Assembly: GCA_902792085.1 (NCBI GenBank)
Contig: CADAYE010000001.1
Coordinates: forward strand, 124,001 to 188,000
Direction of reading: 5' to 3'
DNA length: 64,000 nucleotides
Origin: an uncultured bacterium
GTDB lineage: Bacteria > Cyanobacteriota > Vampirovibrionia > Gastranaerophilales > Gastranaerophilaceae
Part shown: piece by piece, positions 33,808-43,132 of the stretch
Position numbering within the stretch: position 1 is the first letter of the stretch
Layout of the letters: every line of letters begins with the position of its first letter
Program-made: the position numbers and the translations under genes
Notes under the pieces: generated by a model
The model's database searches: none
Seen by the model: the letters and a program-made list of their open reading frames with translations, nothing else
Told to the model about the DNA's origin: nothing

Positions 33808-34188
33808 ATGAGTTACAAAGATGAAATGTATTGCACAAAATCTCATGAATATGTTGTAAAAGAAGACGGGAAATATGTAATTGGTTTAACCGATTATGCT
33901 ATCGAACAATTAGGCGATATAGTATTTTTGGAATTGCCATCTGTAGGTGATGAATTTGAAAAAGGTGAAACTTTTGCAAATATTGAATCAGTCAAAGCAG
34001 CATCCGAAATTTATATGCCAATTAGCGGTAAAATTGTTGAAATCAATGAGGAACTTCCTGATGCACCGGAAAAATTAAACGAAGATTGCTACGAAGGCGG
34101 ATGGCTTGTAAAAATCGAATCAGATGCACAGGAAAGCGAATTTGATGATTTATTAACTTATGATGATTACAAATCAGAATTGGAATAA
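33808..34188 (+). CDS. gcvH: Glycine cleavage H protein
   Basis: 126 residues. Lipoyl lysine is in NIESVKAASEIY. YCTKSHEYVVKEDGKYVIGLTDYA and EINEELPDAPEKLNEDCYEGGWL are diagnostic. ATG 33808 is chosen because AAGGAG lies 7 nt upstream; two in-frame ATGs directly before are too close. Carries the aminomethyl group between P, T and L proteins. 2 nt before gcvPA. Confidence 0.95.
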   Translation: MSYKDEMYCTKSHEYVVKEDGKYVIGLTDYAIEQLGDIVFLELPSVGDEFEKGETFANIESVKAASEIYMPISGKIVEINEELPDAPEKLNEDCYEGGWLVKIESDAQESEFDDLLTYDDYKSELE

Positions 34189-34190
34189 TT

Positions 34191-35432
34191 ATGAAAAATT
34201 TTTTAGTACATAACGATGACACAATAAAACAAATGTGTGCAGAAATCGGCATTAATGGTGTAGAAGATTTATTTAGACAAATTCCTCAGGATATAAGAAT
34301 GAAGGAACTTAATTTGCCTGACGGGTTAAGTGAAATGGAAACTCAAAGACTGGTAAAAAAACTTGCCAAAGAAAATAAATCCGATTACATCAACTTTATG
34401 GGCGGAGGAATTTATAACAAATTTATTCCTGCCTGCATTGGTCAGGTCGCAAACAGATTTGAATTTAATACCGCATACACACCCTATCAGCCTGAAATTT
34501 CACAGGGCACTCTGCAGGTTATGTACGAATTTCAGACAATGATTTGTCGTCTGACAGGAATGGATATTTCAAACGCAACTGTTTATGATGGGGGAACGGC
34601 TTGTGCTGAAGCAATTTTAATGGCTTGCCGTATTTCAAAGAAATACAAAGTCTGTGTTTTAAATTCTCTCAACCCTGAATACAAAGAAGTAGTCAAAACC
34701 TACACATACTCACAAAATATTGAAGTAAATTGGGTTGATGAAATTCCGCAGGATGTAAAAGATTATGCCTGCGTACTTGTTCAGACTCCTGATTATTACG
34801 GTGAAATTCTTGAAATTAAGAAAAATGAAGATTGTTTACTTGTTGTTTGCACAGATGTTTCAACCCTTTCAATATTGAAACCGCCGAGTGAATACGGTGC
34901 AGATATTGTTGTCGGAGATATTCAGACTTTGGGAATTCCGATGAACTTTGGCGGTCCGAGTGCAGGGTTTGTGGCTTGCAGGGAAAAATTTATGCGTCAA
35001 CTTCCCGGTCGTCTTGCAGGCAGAACGGTAGATAAAGACGGTAAACAAGCATTCTGTCTTACTATACAAACAAGAGAGCAGCATATAAAAAGAGAAAAAG
35101 CGACAAGCAATATCTGCTCAAATCAGGCGTTAATCGGGCTTTGCGCTAATCTTTATCTTTCGGTTATGGGAGAAAAAGGATTTTATCAGGCAGGTTATTT
35201 ATCAACTCTAAACGCTCACAAACTTGCTGAAAAATTGCAGAACAAAGGAATAAAAGTTTTAAATAAAAATTTCTTCAATGAATTTGTTATAGAAGTTGAC
35301 AATTCAGACAAATTCTTATCTGATTTGGAACAAAAGGGAATTTTGGGCGGAATAAGACTTGATGAACACAAAATTCTTGTTGCCGTAACGGAAATGATTA
35401 CGGATGAAGATATTGAAATTTATCTACAATAA
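34191..35432 (+). CDS. gcvPA: Glycine dehydrogenase subunit 1 (P protein alpha)
   Basis: 413 residues. IPACIGQVANRFEFNTAYTPYQPEISQG, YDGGTACAEAILMA and SAGFVACREKFMRQLPGRLAG are typical of GcvPA. The family is usually 440-450 residues, so the end is slightly short. It works as a heterodimer with GcvPB, which carries PLP; no gcvPB follows here: the next gene is convergent and overlaps by 9 nt. Confidence 0.93.
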   Translation: MKNFLVHNDDTIKQMCAEIGINGVEDLFRQIPQDIRMKELNLPDGLSEMETQRLVKKLAKENKSDYINFMGGGIYNKFIPACIGQVANRFEFNTAYTPYQPEISQGTLQVMYEFQTMICRLTGMDISNATVYDGGTACAEAILMACRISKKYKVCVLNSLNPEYKEVVKTYTYSQNIEVNWVDEIPQDVKDYACVLVQTPDYYGEILEIKKNEDCLLVVCTDVSTLSILKPPSEYGADIVVGDIQTLGIPMNFGGPSAGFVACREKFMRQLPGRLAGRTVDKDGKQAFCLTIQTREQHIKREKATSNICSNQALIGLCANLYLSVMGEKGFYQAGYLSTLNAHKLAEKLQNKGIKVLNKNFFNEFVIEVDNSDKFLSDLEQKGILGGIRLDEHKILVAVTEMITDEDIEIYLQ

Positions 35433-36368
35433 AACACTGTCAACAAGCGGTTTTATGATATTTAGAGCATCTTCTGTTATATTATGATTTGTCCAAAAAT
35501 CGCTGCGCTCAATATATTTTTTAACAATTTTTCTTGCATAAGAACCTACTGCAACTGCGTTATAATTTATACCGCACATCTGTGCAAGTTCTGTTGTTTT
35601 TGAATTTGTTCCGCCTGAAAGCATTAAATATACGGGTAATTTTGCATTTTGCACAATTTCAGCGGTTGCAACGGCTTGCAAAGTCGTTTTATAATCATCA
35701 TCTCCGCCACTCATTGGGAATCCGTCAGCCTGAATTATTGTTGAATAAGGCTCTCTGACATCAATCATTTTTTTTATTCGTTCAATTAACGCTTCGTCAC
35801 CTAATTTCCCTCTGCTGATGCAAATACTTAAAATTCCGTCAAAATTATCATTTATATACTTCCATTTTGTAAAAATTTCGTTTTCATCCTGTCCTATCAC
35901 ATGAAATTCCAGACAGTCTATTCCTTTTTTAATAAGTTGAGGCAGAATTTCGTCAAGATTTTTTTCTTCGGGGGTATAAGATATAGCACCTCTTGGACAA
36001 ACCCTCCAACATCTTCCGCAACCGATACATTTAGATTTTTTCACTTTTGCATAATGAATTGCACCCTGAGGACAAACAGATTCACAAGAACCGCAATTTA
36101 TGCACCTGTTGTAATCTATAACCGCCTTATTACAGTGAGGGTCACTTTTAATTCCCACGCTCACGCTTATATAAGCATCATATATATTTGCACTGTGCAA
36201 AGTGTTTAATACCGCATCAACAACTTCTTCATTTGCAGATAAATCAAAAAATCTGCATCCTGCGATTGCATACAGATACACAAGCCTGCTTATGCTCTCT
36301 ACATCTTCATTCCCTGCCCCGCAAACAAGTTTGAAACAATGCTTTTCTTCCAATAAATCTTTTAACAT
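35424..36368 (-). CDS. ldpA: LdpA-like iron-sulfur protein
   Basis: 314 residues. The N-terminus (HCFKLVCGAGNEDVESISRL, then YAIAGCRFFDLSANEEVVD) and two [4Fe-4S] motifs (CINCGSCESVCPQG and CIGCGRCWRVCPRG at ~90-130), followed by an LdpA_C-type barrel-like domain, match cyanobacterial LdpA, which takes part in redox input to the circadian clock. No Kai genes are seen here, so its role must be other or more ancient. Cytoplasmic. Convergent with gcvPA and 2 nt downstream of the PBP-A-like gene, probably cotranscribed. Confidence 0.72.
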   Translation of the reverse strand: MLKDLLEEKHCFKLVCGAGNEDVESISRLVYLYAIAGCRFFDLSANEEVVDAVLNTLHSANIYDAYISVSVGIKSDPHCNKAVIDYNRCINCGSCESVCPQGAIHYAKVKKSKCIGCGRCWRVCPRGAISYTPEEKNLDEILPQLIKKGIDCLEFHVIGQDENEIFTKWKYINDNFDGILSICISRGKLGDEALIERIKKMIDVREPYSTIIQADGFPMSGGDDDYKTTLQAVATAEIVQNAKLPVYLMLSGGTNSKTTELAQMCGINYNAVAVGSYARKIVKKYIERSDFWTNHNITEDALNIIKPLVDSVLL

Positions 36369-36370
36369 TG

Positions 36371-37546
36371 TTATCTCACCATATATTTATATATAATTTC
36401 GGATGCTTTTACAATAAAATCTTTACCCTGCGGTGCATTGTGAGGTCTATGAGCAAGTATCACAACAATATAGCGTTTGCCTGTCGGAGTAACAACAATT
36501 CCGGCATCTCCAAGCACTTTACCTATATCACCTGTTTTGTGATAAAAGACAGAACCTTTGCCTAAACCTGCCTGAATCAGTCTGTCATTATGAACATGAC
36601 TCATATAATCATAAATTTTATTTCTTGATGCATCAGTTAAAAATTTCTCATTCAGGTCAATGTTATATAACATTTGTGCTATTTCTTTTGCGGTGGAATG
36701 ATTTGTTCCTCTCATATCAGGAAGCCAAGTATGAATTTCCGTATTTTTTAATCCCCAATCTCTTACAGACTGATTAACCGTATTCATACCGCCAATTTGG
36801 GACATAATCATATTTGTAGCGGAATTATCGGATTCAGTAATCATTACCTGAGCAAGTTTATCAACAGTAAATGGGGTATTTCCTGCCATATACTGCAAGT
36901 TTCCTGAACCCTCACTTCTGTAATACTCCGTAAGAAGAATTGTGTCATCAAGCGCAACTTCACCGTTTTCAATTGATTTAAACAGATCAATCAAAACAGG
37001 GATTTTTATTATACTTGCAACCGGATAAATTTTTGAAGCGTTTATATCTACATAATTTTGGGTTTCATAATCCCAGACATAAATTGCAGGTTTTACCATC
37101 GGATATTCTTCCATAAGCCTCAAAAGTTCACCCTGCAAAGATGGTATATTTACACCCTCAATAATTGAATTCATTTGCGCATCCTTTGAATCTAAAGGAT
37201 AAGAAAATTTGCGTTCGCCCAAATACCAATTATTTGAAAGATAATTAGTCACAGGAAATGCAATCTGATACAAATTCTGCGAAATATTTTTGTAAGGAGT
37301 CGGAGCAAATACGGATTGTTTCATTGTACTGAAAGAATAAGGCATAAATATCATCAATAAACCAAGCACTATCAAACTTGACAAAAGAAAACGCAACGGA
37401 TTTTTCTTTCTTTTTCGTGCTTTTATTTTGCGTTTACGCATCTGCGAATAACTATATATTTTCCCTGAAGTTCTTACATCAGAAACCGTATTTGAAGTGT
37501 AAGAAGAATAATTTGAATAATTATAATCCCTTGCTAACTTCGGCAT
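36371..37546 (-). CDS. PBP-A / class A beta-lactamase-like serine hydrolase
   Basis: 391 residues. Basic N-terminus, single membrane anchor FLLSSLIVLGLLMIFMPYSF (~53-72), then the transpeptidase-type fold: SIIK (Ser178-Lys181), SDN (Ser239-Asn241), KTG (Lys337-Gly339). The omega-loop region reads LPDMRGTNHSTAKEIAQML and lacks the Glu166 of true class A beta-lactamases, as in cyanobacterial PBP-A, a D-Ala-D-Ala carboxypeptidase. Likely acts on peptidoglycan at the outer face of the inner membrane. ATG 37546 with AAGGGGTGG upstream. Confidence 0.83.
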   Translation of the reverse strand: MPKLARDYNYSNYSSYTSNTVSDVRTSGKIYSYSQMRKRKIKARKRKKNPLRFLLSSLIVLGLLMIFMPYSFSTMKQSVFAPTPYKNISQNLYQIAFPVTNYLSNNWYLGERKFSYPLDSKDAQMNSIIEGVNIPSLQGELLRLMEEYPMVKPAIYVWDYETQNYVDINASKIYPVASIIKIPVLIDLFKSIENGEVALDDTILLTEYYRSEGSGNLQYMAGNTPFTVDKLAQVMITESDNSATNMIMSQIGGMNTVNQSVRDWGLKNTEIHTWLPDMRGTNHSTAKEIAQMLYNIDLNEKFLTDASRNKIYDYMSHVHNDRLIQAGLGKGSVFYHKTGDIGKVLGDAGIVVTPTGKRYIVVILAHRPHNAPQGKDFIVKASEIIYKYMVR

Positions 37547-37612
37547 CAAAATCCACCCCTTCTATTGTTCCTGTTACTATTGTAACTTTTGACAAAAATG
37601 AGTGCAAATTTA

Positions 37613-38626
37613 TTACACAGATTTTACATTATTCATTTGTTTCTTCGAAATAAAATTTTCAACATTAGAGAAAATAAGAGGATAAATTGCTGTTACAAAA
37701 AATCCCAGCGCAAACATTGACGGCAAAGCGACTCTGAAATGTGATTCATGTATTATAAAATAATTATTTACCGGATAAAAAATGCTATAAAAAACACTCG
37801 CCCCAACTATACCTCTTATTACTCTTGTCTTTATACTTCCGCTTTTTGCATCAAACGGGAAAAATCTTTTGCATAATAATACCCCGTTGACTAATCCCAT
37901 AACCCAACCGCAGAACAATACGGCAACATATCTTGCATGATACGGATTTACAAGTAGTTTTCCGTTTACATAATCCAAAGGATAACTTTTTAAAATTACA
38001 TACAGTAATGTACCCAAAATTGTCATATCAAAAATTGCGAGCAAATATAAATATCTGTTTTTATTTTTTTTGCACCATTTTAAAATATAGTGCATTACAA
38101 AAACAAATACCAATCCGGATAACAAACCGATTAAAACATCCTGAGGGGTATGAACACCGAGATAAGTTCTTGAAAATGCTATTGTAAGAATTAATAACAC
38201 AATCAAAGTTGCAATAAATTTTCTTTTTCTCAGTAAAAATGCAATTCCGCCCCAACTTGTGGCAGAAATCATACAATGCCCGCTCGGGAATGAATACCCA
38301 TGCGCCATTGCAAGGGCAGATGCCACAGGTTTTATTTTGTCACTCAATATCCATGGTCTATATATACACGCAGAAGTTTTAAATAATTGCATAAATAATA
38401 TTCCGCACGAATTTAATCCGAATAAATACAACCCTGCTTCAGAATCAATACACCAATAAATTATACTTATCACAAGTGTTGGGATAAGTATTTCGCCAAA
38501 CATTGTAATATGCAAAAATAAATTCTCAAATACAGGCCCTAAATGTGTTCTCAAATTTTGAACCCATAAAAGATAATCAATTTGAGGATTTAACCAATTC
38601 GGATCAGATAAAAATTCATGTATCAT
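37613..38626 (-). CDS. PAP2-family membrane phosphatase
   Basis: 337 residues with ~9-10 hydrophobic helices. The three PAP2 motifs are present: KTSACIYRP, YSFPSGHCMIS and SRTYLGVHTPQD. Periplasmic-face lipid phosphatase of the undecaprenyl-pyrophosphate or phosphatidate type. ATG 38626 has AGTGGAG upstream; a TTG at 38713 adds 29 residues without SD. C-terminal part has extra membrane helices beyond the phosphatase core. Confidence 0.87.
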   Translation of the reverse strand: MIHEFLSDPNWLNPQIDYLLWVQNLRTHLGPVFENLFLHITMFGEILIPTLVISIIYWCIDSEAGLYLFGLNSCGILFMQLFKTSACIYRPWILSDKIKPVASALAMAHGYSFPSGHCMISATSWGGIAFLLRKRKFIATLIVLLILTIAFSRTYLGVHTPQDVLIGLLSGLVFVFVMHYILKWCKKNKNRYLYLLAIFDMTILGTLLYVILKSYPLDYVNGKLLVNPYHARYVAVLFCGWVMGLVNGVLLCKRFFPFDAKSGSIKTRVIRGIVGASVFYSIFYPVNNYFIIHESHFRVALPSMFALGFFVTAIYPLIFSNVENFISKKQMNNVKSV

Positions 38627-38782
38627 AGCAAAAACTCCACTTCCTACAATTACAATAGCATAAAATTTGAAAAATACAAAGAAAAAAGGCACTGAAATAT
38701 ATTCAGCACCCAAGAAGATTGATTATGATGGATGATTCGATTTAAAATTCCCCTAAATTTTTCCCTGTTATTTAAAAATTGT

Positions 38783-38811
38783 ATAACTCAATTTTCGCTT
38801 TCGTGAGTTAT
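38783..38811. terminator. Hairpin between dnaB and PAP2 gene
   Basis: ATAACTCA - 13 nt - TGAGTTAT with AT-rich flanks on both sides; probable terminator of the dnaB transcript. Confidence 0.45.
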
Positions 38812-38918
38812 TTATTTTTTTCCCAAAATCTTTTGATTTAATATCCCTTACATTTATATAAACAATTTTTGTTTTTAAAAATTGCTATATTTTTATATAT
38901 TGTTAAGAAATATTAATA

Positions 38919-40310
38919 TTAAAACGCATCAAAAGAATCATTAAGCGGATTTTTAAATTTTGTAATATTTGATTGGAACAGCAATTTGACGGTATCGACA
39001 GGACCGTTTCTGTGTTTTGCAATAATTACTTCTGACAATCCTTTTGAATTTGCTTTAATCGCTTCTTCTTCCTCTGATTCTTCTGCTTTTGCATAATAAT
39101 CCGCACGATAAATAAACATTACGATATCAGCATCCTGTTCGATTGAACCGGATTCTCTCAAGTCTGAAAGCATAGGTCGTTTATCATTTCTGCTTTCAAC
39201 CTGACGGGATAATTGCGAAAGCGCAATTACAGGGACATCAAGTTCCTTTGCCAAAATCTTTAAACCTCTTGAAATAGCGGAAATCTGTTGCAATCTGTCC
39301 TCCTTGCCCGAACTTTCCATAAGTTGAAGGTAATCGATTACAACCAAGCCCAAATCTTTTACCTGAGATTTCAGACGGCGCAATTTTGTACGAATATCAG
39401 TGAGAGTACAACCGCCAGAATCGTCAATATAAATCTTTGCCTGATTAAAATCTTCCATGGCATCAGTTAGTTTTTCCCAGTCTTTTTGAAGCATTTGCCC
39501 AGTCTTTACTCTTTGTGAGTCAACTTCTGCATGTGAACATAACATTCTTTGAACAAGTTGCCCGGCTGACATTTCAAGAGAAAATATACAAACAGGAACT
39601 TTTTCATTAATCGCTACATTTTGAGCAATATTTAAAGCCAATGCCGTTTTCCCCATCGCAGGGCGAGCGGCAAGAATGATTAAATCCGATTTATTTAAAC
39701 CATTCAGGAGCATATCAAGTTTGTCAAAACCCGTACGAACACCTGATAATTCATCTTTATGATTGCAACGATATTCTATTTTATCATATGCACTCAAAAC
39801 CAAATCTTTTACGGGAACAAGGTCTGAAGTTGTTTTGTTTGCGCTTATGTCATAAATCAGTTTTTCTGCCTGTTCTATTGAAGCATCACTTGGTTCAAGG
39901 TCATAACCTTTACCTACAATTTCGGCACCGGCACTAATCAGAGCGCGTTTAATTGCTTTTTCCTTAATAATTTTGGCATAATAAGCAACATTTGTAGTTG
40001 TGATTGTATTTTCCGCCAAATCGTTTATATAAGCACGACCGCCTACTGCATCAAGTTTCCCACTATAATTTAAAACTTCAGAAACAGAAACAATATCTAT
40101 ATTGTCATTGTTATTAAAAAGTTCAATCATTGCCTCGTATATATATCTGTGAGCAGGTTTGTAAAAACACCCTGCATCAAGAGAATCGGAAACCTTTGCA
40201 AGACATGACGGATTGACCAAAACGGCACCCAATATTGCTTCTTCAGCCTCTATATTTTGCGGTATTAAATTCTCATCTGTTTCTTTTTTCTTTGCTTTTA
40301 CTGCCGGCAT
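38919..40310 (-). CDS. dnaB: Replicative DNA helicase DnaB
   Basis: 463 residues. N-terminal DnaB domain (PQNIEAEEAILGAVLVNPS) and RecA-like core with ARPAMGKTALALNIA (Walker A), VVIDYLQLM (Walker B) and LSQLSRQVESRNDKRP, then DADIVMFIYR. Hexameric helicase at the fork. No intein. ATG 40310 with GGGGGA 6 nt upstream. Stands between the membrane phosphatase and the 620-aa gene. Confidence 0.97.
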   Translation of the reverse strand: MPAVKAKKKETDENLIPQNIEAEEAILGAVLVNPSCLAKVSDSLDAGCFYKPAHRYIYEAMIELFNNNDNIDIVSVSEVLNYSGKLDAVGGRAYINDLAENTITTTNVAYYAKIIKEKAIKRALISAGAEIVGKGYDLEPSDASIEQAEKLIYDISANKTTSDLVPVKDLVLSAYDKIEYRCNHKDELSGVRTGFDKLDMLLNGLNKSDLIILAARPAMGKTALALNIAQNVAINEKVPVCIFSLEMSAGQLVQRMLCSHAEVDSQRVKTGQMLQKDWEKLTDAMEDFNQAKIYIDDSGGCTLTDIRTKLRRLKSQVKDLGLVVIDYLQLMESSGKEDRLQQISAISRGLKILAKELDVPVIALSQLSRQVESRNDKRPMLSDLRESGSIEQDADIVMFIYRADYYAKAEESEEEEAIKANSKGLSEVIIAKHRNGPVDTVKLLFQSNITKFKNPLNDSFDAF

Positions 40311-40388
40311 AATTTCCCCCATTTGTTTTTACATGATAATACATAAATATTTGTCAGCAAAAAAAGAATCATAAATCGTTACAAAAAA

Positions 40389-42251
40389 TTATGCGTTGAA
40401 TGTCTTGAATGAAGATTCAACATTTTTAGAAATAACTTTTTGGACTGCATCCATTTCTGTTTGGATAGCATTCTGTTCTGTATCAAGTTGTTTGAGTTTG
40501 AGTTCTAAATTCTTATCCTGAACCTGAATGATTTCAATTTTAGCATTGACATTCTGAACCATCTGATCGTATTGCGCTTTGTCATAATAATATTGATTCA
40601 TTGCCTGATTGTATGCAACATCATCACTTTCTGTTGTGCAGGTAAGATTGTATGTTGTGCCTACACCATTAATGTTGTATGTTGTTATATCACCAATAAC
40701 AGGTTCAGAGTATTGTGGTTTATTCTTTTGCCAGTCTTCTACTGCTGTGTCATAACCTTTCTTATCATTTAATGTAAATGTCTGAATATCGTTATCAATT
40801 GATAACAATATTGTTTTAAGAGTATTGTAATCCGTAACCTGAAGGTTTCCTGTATTATATAAATCTATTGCTCTTATTAAGTCTATCGCTTTTTGTTCTA
40901 CAGTTTTATTTTCAATTGAGCCATTTGAATCAACATAATAATTGCTTAATAATTTTTGTGTATCTGTAGGATTATCTTGTTTTATATAGTAATCACTCAT
41001 TAATTTATCAGTTTCGGTTGTAGTATCCGTATGAGCAGATGCCAAAATTGTATAATATTTAGATTTACCTTCCGGCTGAACTCCGTATTTTACTGCATTC
41101 GATACAGGAATCATATTGTCGGCCATATTATTATCATATATTGCAGTTCTTCTCACATCATCATACTTGACAGTAACATCACTACTCCCATTTGATATGG
41201 AACTATTAAATGATTGAGGATAAGAGTTAGAATTTACTGTGCCATCAGAATTAAGTGATAAATTAAGCATATATGCCAATACATGTTTATAACATTTAAT
41301 ATCACCATTTAAAGCACGACGGCGGCAACCGTCTGTTGCAACAATATAATCATTAAATAATTGTGGACTTGAATATGAATCGACATAATCGCTTAGTTTT
41401 GGTTCCATACTTGCCCATATTTCAGCAGCGTTTTTCTGTGCGTCTGTTCTTATGTCGCCTTGAGTTGTATTTGATGTAATATCATTATCATCAAATATAG
41501 TGATAGTTTGGTATCTTCCTGTTGCATCCTGAGTAAGTTTAGCCTGAGCATTTTTAATCTCTCTTGATTCAGTTGTTTCTCCAAATACATATTGTTTGAT
41601 ACCGCTTAAAGATGCCCCTGTTTTTTGGTTGTAATCAGCATTTTGTAATTCTTTAAGGCTGTATAAGACTGCTTCATAAGAGCCTGTTGAAGAATTTCTC
41701 TGATAGCGTACAAGCCAATCATCGGTTGCATACTTTTCAGATGCCATTGCAACATATTGCTGTTCGACCGCCAGCTTTCTTTTTCTCTCTTCTTCGGACA
41801 TCGCTACTACTACTTCGTAAGGAATACCAGCCTTCGTGAATTTATTAATAGAGTAATCATTATTTCCGGCTTTCTGTAATTCAACAGTGCCGATATTATA
41901 TTTGTCATTAGTTTTTGTAACTATAGAAGTACCGTTCACAACCATATTGTGTGACGGAATTTCCTGAACATAATTGAGCATATATAACCCTGATTTTGCG
42001 GTATTTTTTGTCGCAACAAGGGAAGTGATAGTATTTTTTGCACTACCATCATTAAAAGTATAAGTAATTTTTGTATAGTCCGCAGTTGATGGCGGAACAG
42101 GAACTGCCATTGATGTCAGTTGGCTATAATAGTTAGAAGATTCGTTTGACAATGTGGTACGTTGTTGGTTAATTTGTTGACCTTCGTACTCAACATTGGT
42201 CTTGCGAGCCGTCAAACTCAGAAATCTGGCTTGTGAAGCTGACATTCCCAT
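40389..42251 (-). CDS. 620-aa protein of unknown family with terminal coiled coil
   Basis: Begins MGMSASQARFLSLTARKTN, continues with a helical N-terminus (INQQRTTLSNESSNYYSQL), a long middle region with beta-type repeats, many Asn/Thr/Tyr and no cysteine cluster, and ends in a coiled coil (KIEIIQVQDKNLELKLKQL) with the tail SKNVESSFKTFNA. Helical ends around a variable middle recall flagellin/hook or type III-type secreted structural proteins, but no sequence match is claimed. No signal peptide. SD AAGGAC 11 nt before ATG. I recall similar N-termini as recurrent in Gastranaerophilales. Confidence 0.6.
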   Translation of the reverse strand: MGMSASQARFLSLTARKTNVEYEGQQINQQRTTLSNESSNYYSQLTSMAVPVPPSTADYTKITYTFNDGSAKNTITSLVATKNTAKSGLYMLNYVQEIPSHNMVVNGTSIVTKTNDKYNIGTVELQKAGNNDYSINKFTKAGIPYEVVVAMSEEERKRKLAVEQQYVAMASEKYATDDWLVRYQRNSSTGSYEAVLYSLKELQNADYNQKTGASLSGIKQYVFGETTESREIKNAQAKLTQDATGRYQTITIFDDNDITSNTTQGDIRTDAQKNAAEIWASMEPKLSDYVDSYSSPQLFNDYIVATDGCRRRALNGDIKCYKHVLAYMLNLSLNSDGTVNSNSYPQSFNSSISNGSSDVTVKYDDVRRTAIYDNNMADNMIPVSNAVKYGVQPEGKSKYYTILASAHTDTTTETDKLMSDYYIKQDNPTDTQKLLSNYYVDSNGSIENKTVEQKAIDLIRAIDLYNTGNLQVTDYNTLKTILLSIDNDIQTFTLNDKKGYDTAVEDWQKNKPQYSEPVIGDITTYNINGVGTTYNLTCTTESDDVAYNQAMNQYYYDKAQYDQMVQNVNAKIEIIQVQDKNLELKLKQLDTEQNAIQTEMDAVQKVISKNVESSFKTFNA

Positions 42252-42360
42252 GTTTTGCGCAGTCCTTTCCTATATAATTACTCTATAATTGGTGCGTCGG
42301 CACATGACTGCCAAATCTTTATAGTATCAGGACATATTGTTACATAAGTTTACAGTACTT

Positions 42361-43128
42361 TTATAAACTGTAAACACTCAATTCTTCAATTCTTTTTTGT
42401 GCATAAAAATTATTTATATAATTCTTTTTTTTGCAATATTTTAACCACATAATTTCAAATTCTACAGCTTTTTTTATACCTGTTTCCGAATTTGTATTTA
42501 AAATTGCATCCGAATCAAATACAATTCTTCTTGTTTCGTAATTTGACAGATATTCATCTTTTACCGATTTCAAAAAGGCTGTCGTTTGTGGACGAATACC
42601 CCCTCCGACAACAAAATCTTTTTTATGTTCTGCAACTTTTTTAGAAACAATTTTTACAATATTAAGCATTGATTCAGAATTAATGTTATTAAGAAACATT
42701 CCAAACGATTTTGTCATATCATCTCTGCCAAGAATAATTCCTTTTATATAATCCATATCGGAACAGGAAAGTATATTTTCAAGGTTATTATATGCTGTAA
42801 TTGTTTCAATATTTATATATAAGTTTATAACTTTTAAACTATCGTCATATACACTTTTACAGGCATCAACAAATTTTTTTAGAGAATATTCCGTTTCTAT
42901 CATTGGCGCAATCAAAGATGTTGCACCTGCTTCTTTTGCAATATAAATATCTGTCAGAGCATCGCAACCGCCAACTTTTATCGTAAAATTTAATCCTATA
43001 TCTGTTGATAATAGTTTTAATTCTTTTAACTGTGCAAATGTCGTAACTTCAGATGCCATATCGGCACGCAAAGCAACGACACCATATTGCTCTTTTAATT
43101 CTTTTATTAATTCCTTAATATCATTCAT
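42361..43128 (-). CDS. HpcH/HpaI-type aldolase / citrate lyase-like protein
   Basis: 255 residues. TIM-barrel of the pyruvate/PEP-aldolase superfamily: ALRADMASEVTTF, then GATSLIAPMIETEYSL, LYINIETITAYNNLENIL and IKGIILGRDDMTKSFG; the last resembles the E..G..D metal-site pattern of HpcH/HpaI. Last gene of the exopolysaccharide operon, so it may make or modify a sugar-acid precursor (inference). ATG 43128 gives the best N-terminus and avoids overlap; an upstream ATG at 43152 overlaps the Wzz-like gene by 20 nt. Confidence 0.65.
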   Translation of the reverse strand: MNDIKELIKELKEQYGVVALRADMASEVTTFAQLKELKLLSTDIGLNFTIKVGGCDALTDIYIAKEAGATSLIAPMIETEYSLKKFVDACKSVYDDSLKVINLYINIETITAYNNLENILSCSDMDYIKGIILGRDDMTKSFGMFLNNINSESMLNIVKIVSKKVAEHKKDFVVGGGIRPQTTAFLKSVKDEYLSNYETRRIVFDSDAILNTNSETGIKKAVEFEIMWLKYCKKKNYINNFYAQKRIEELSVYSL

Positions 43129-43132
43129 AATC

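Noticed and set aside
36371-37546. True class A beta-lactamase
   Set aside because: The omega-loop Glu166 equivalent is absent.
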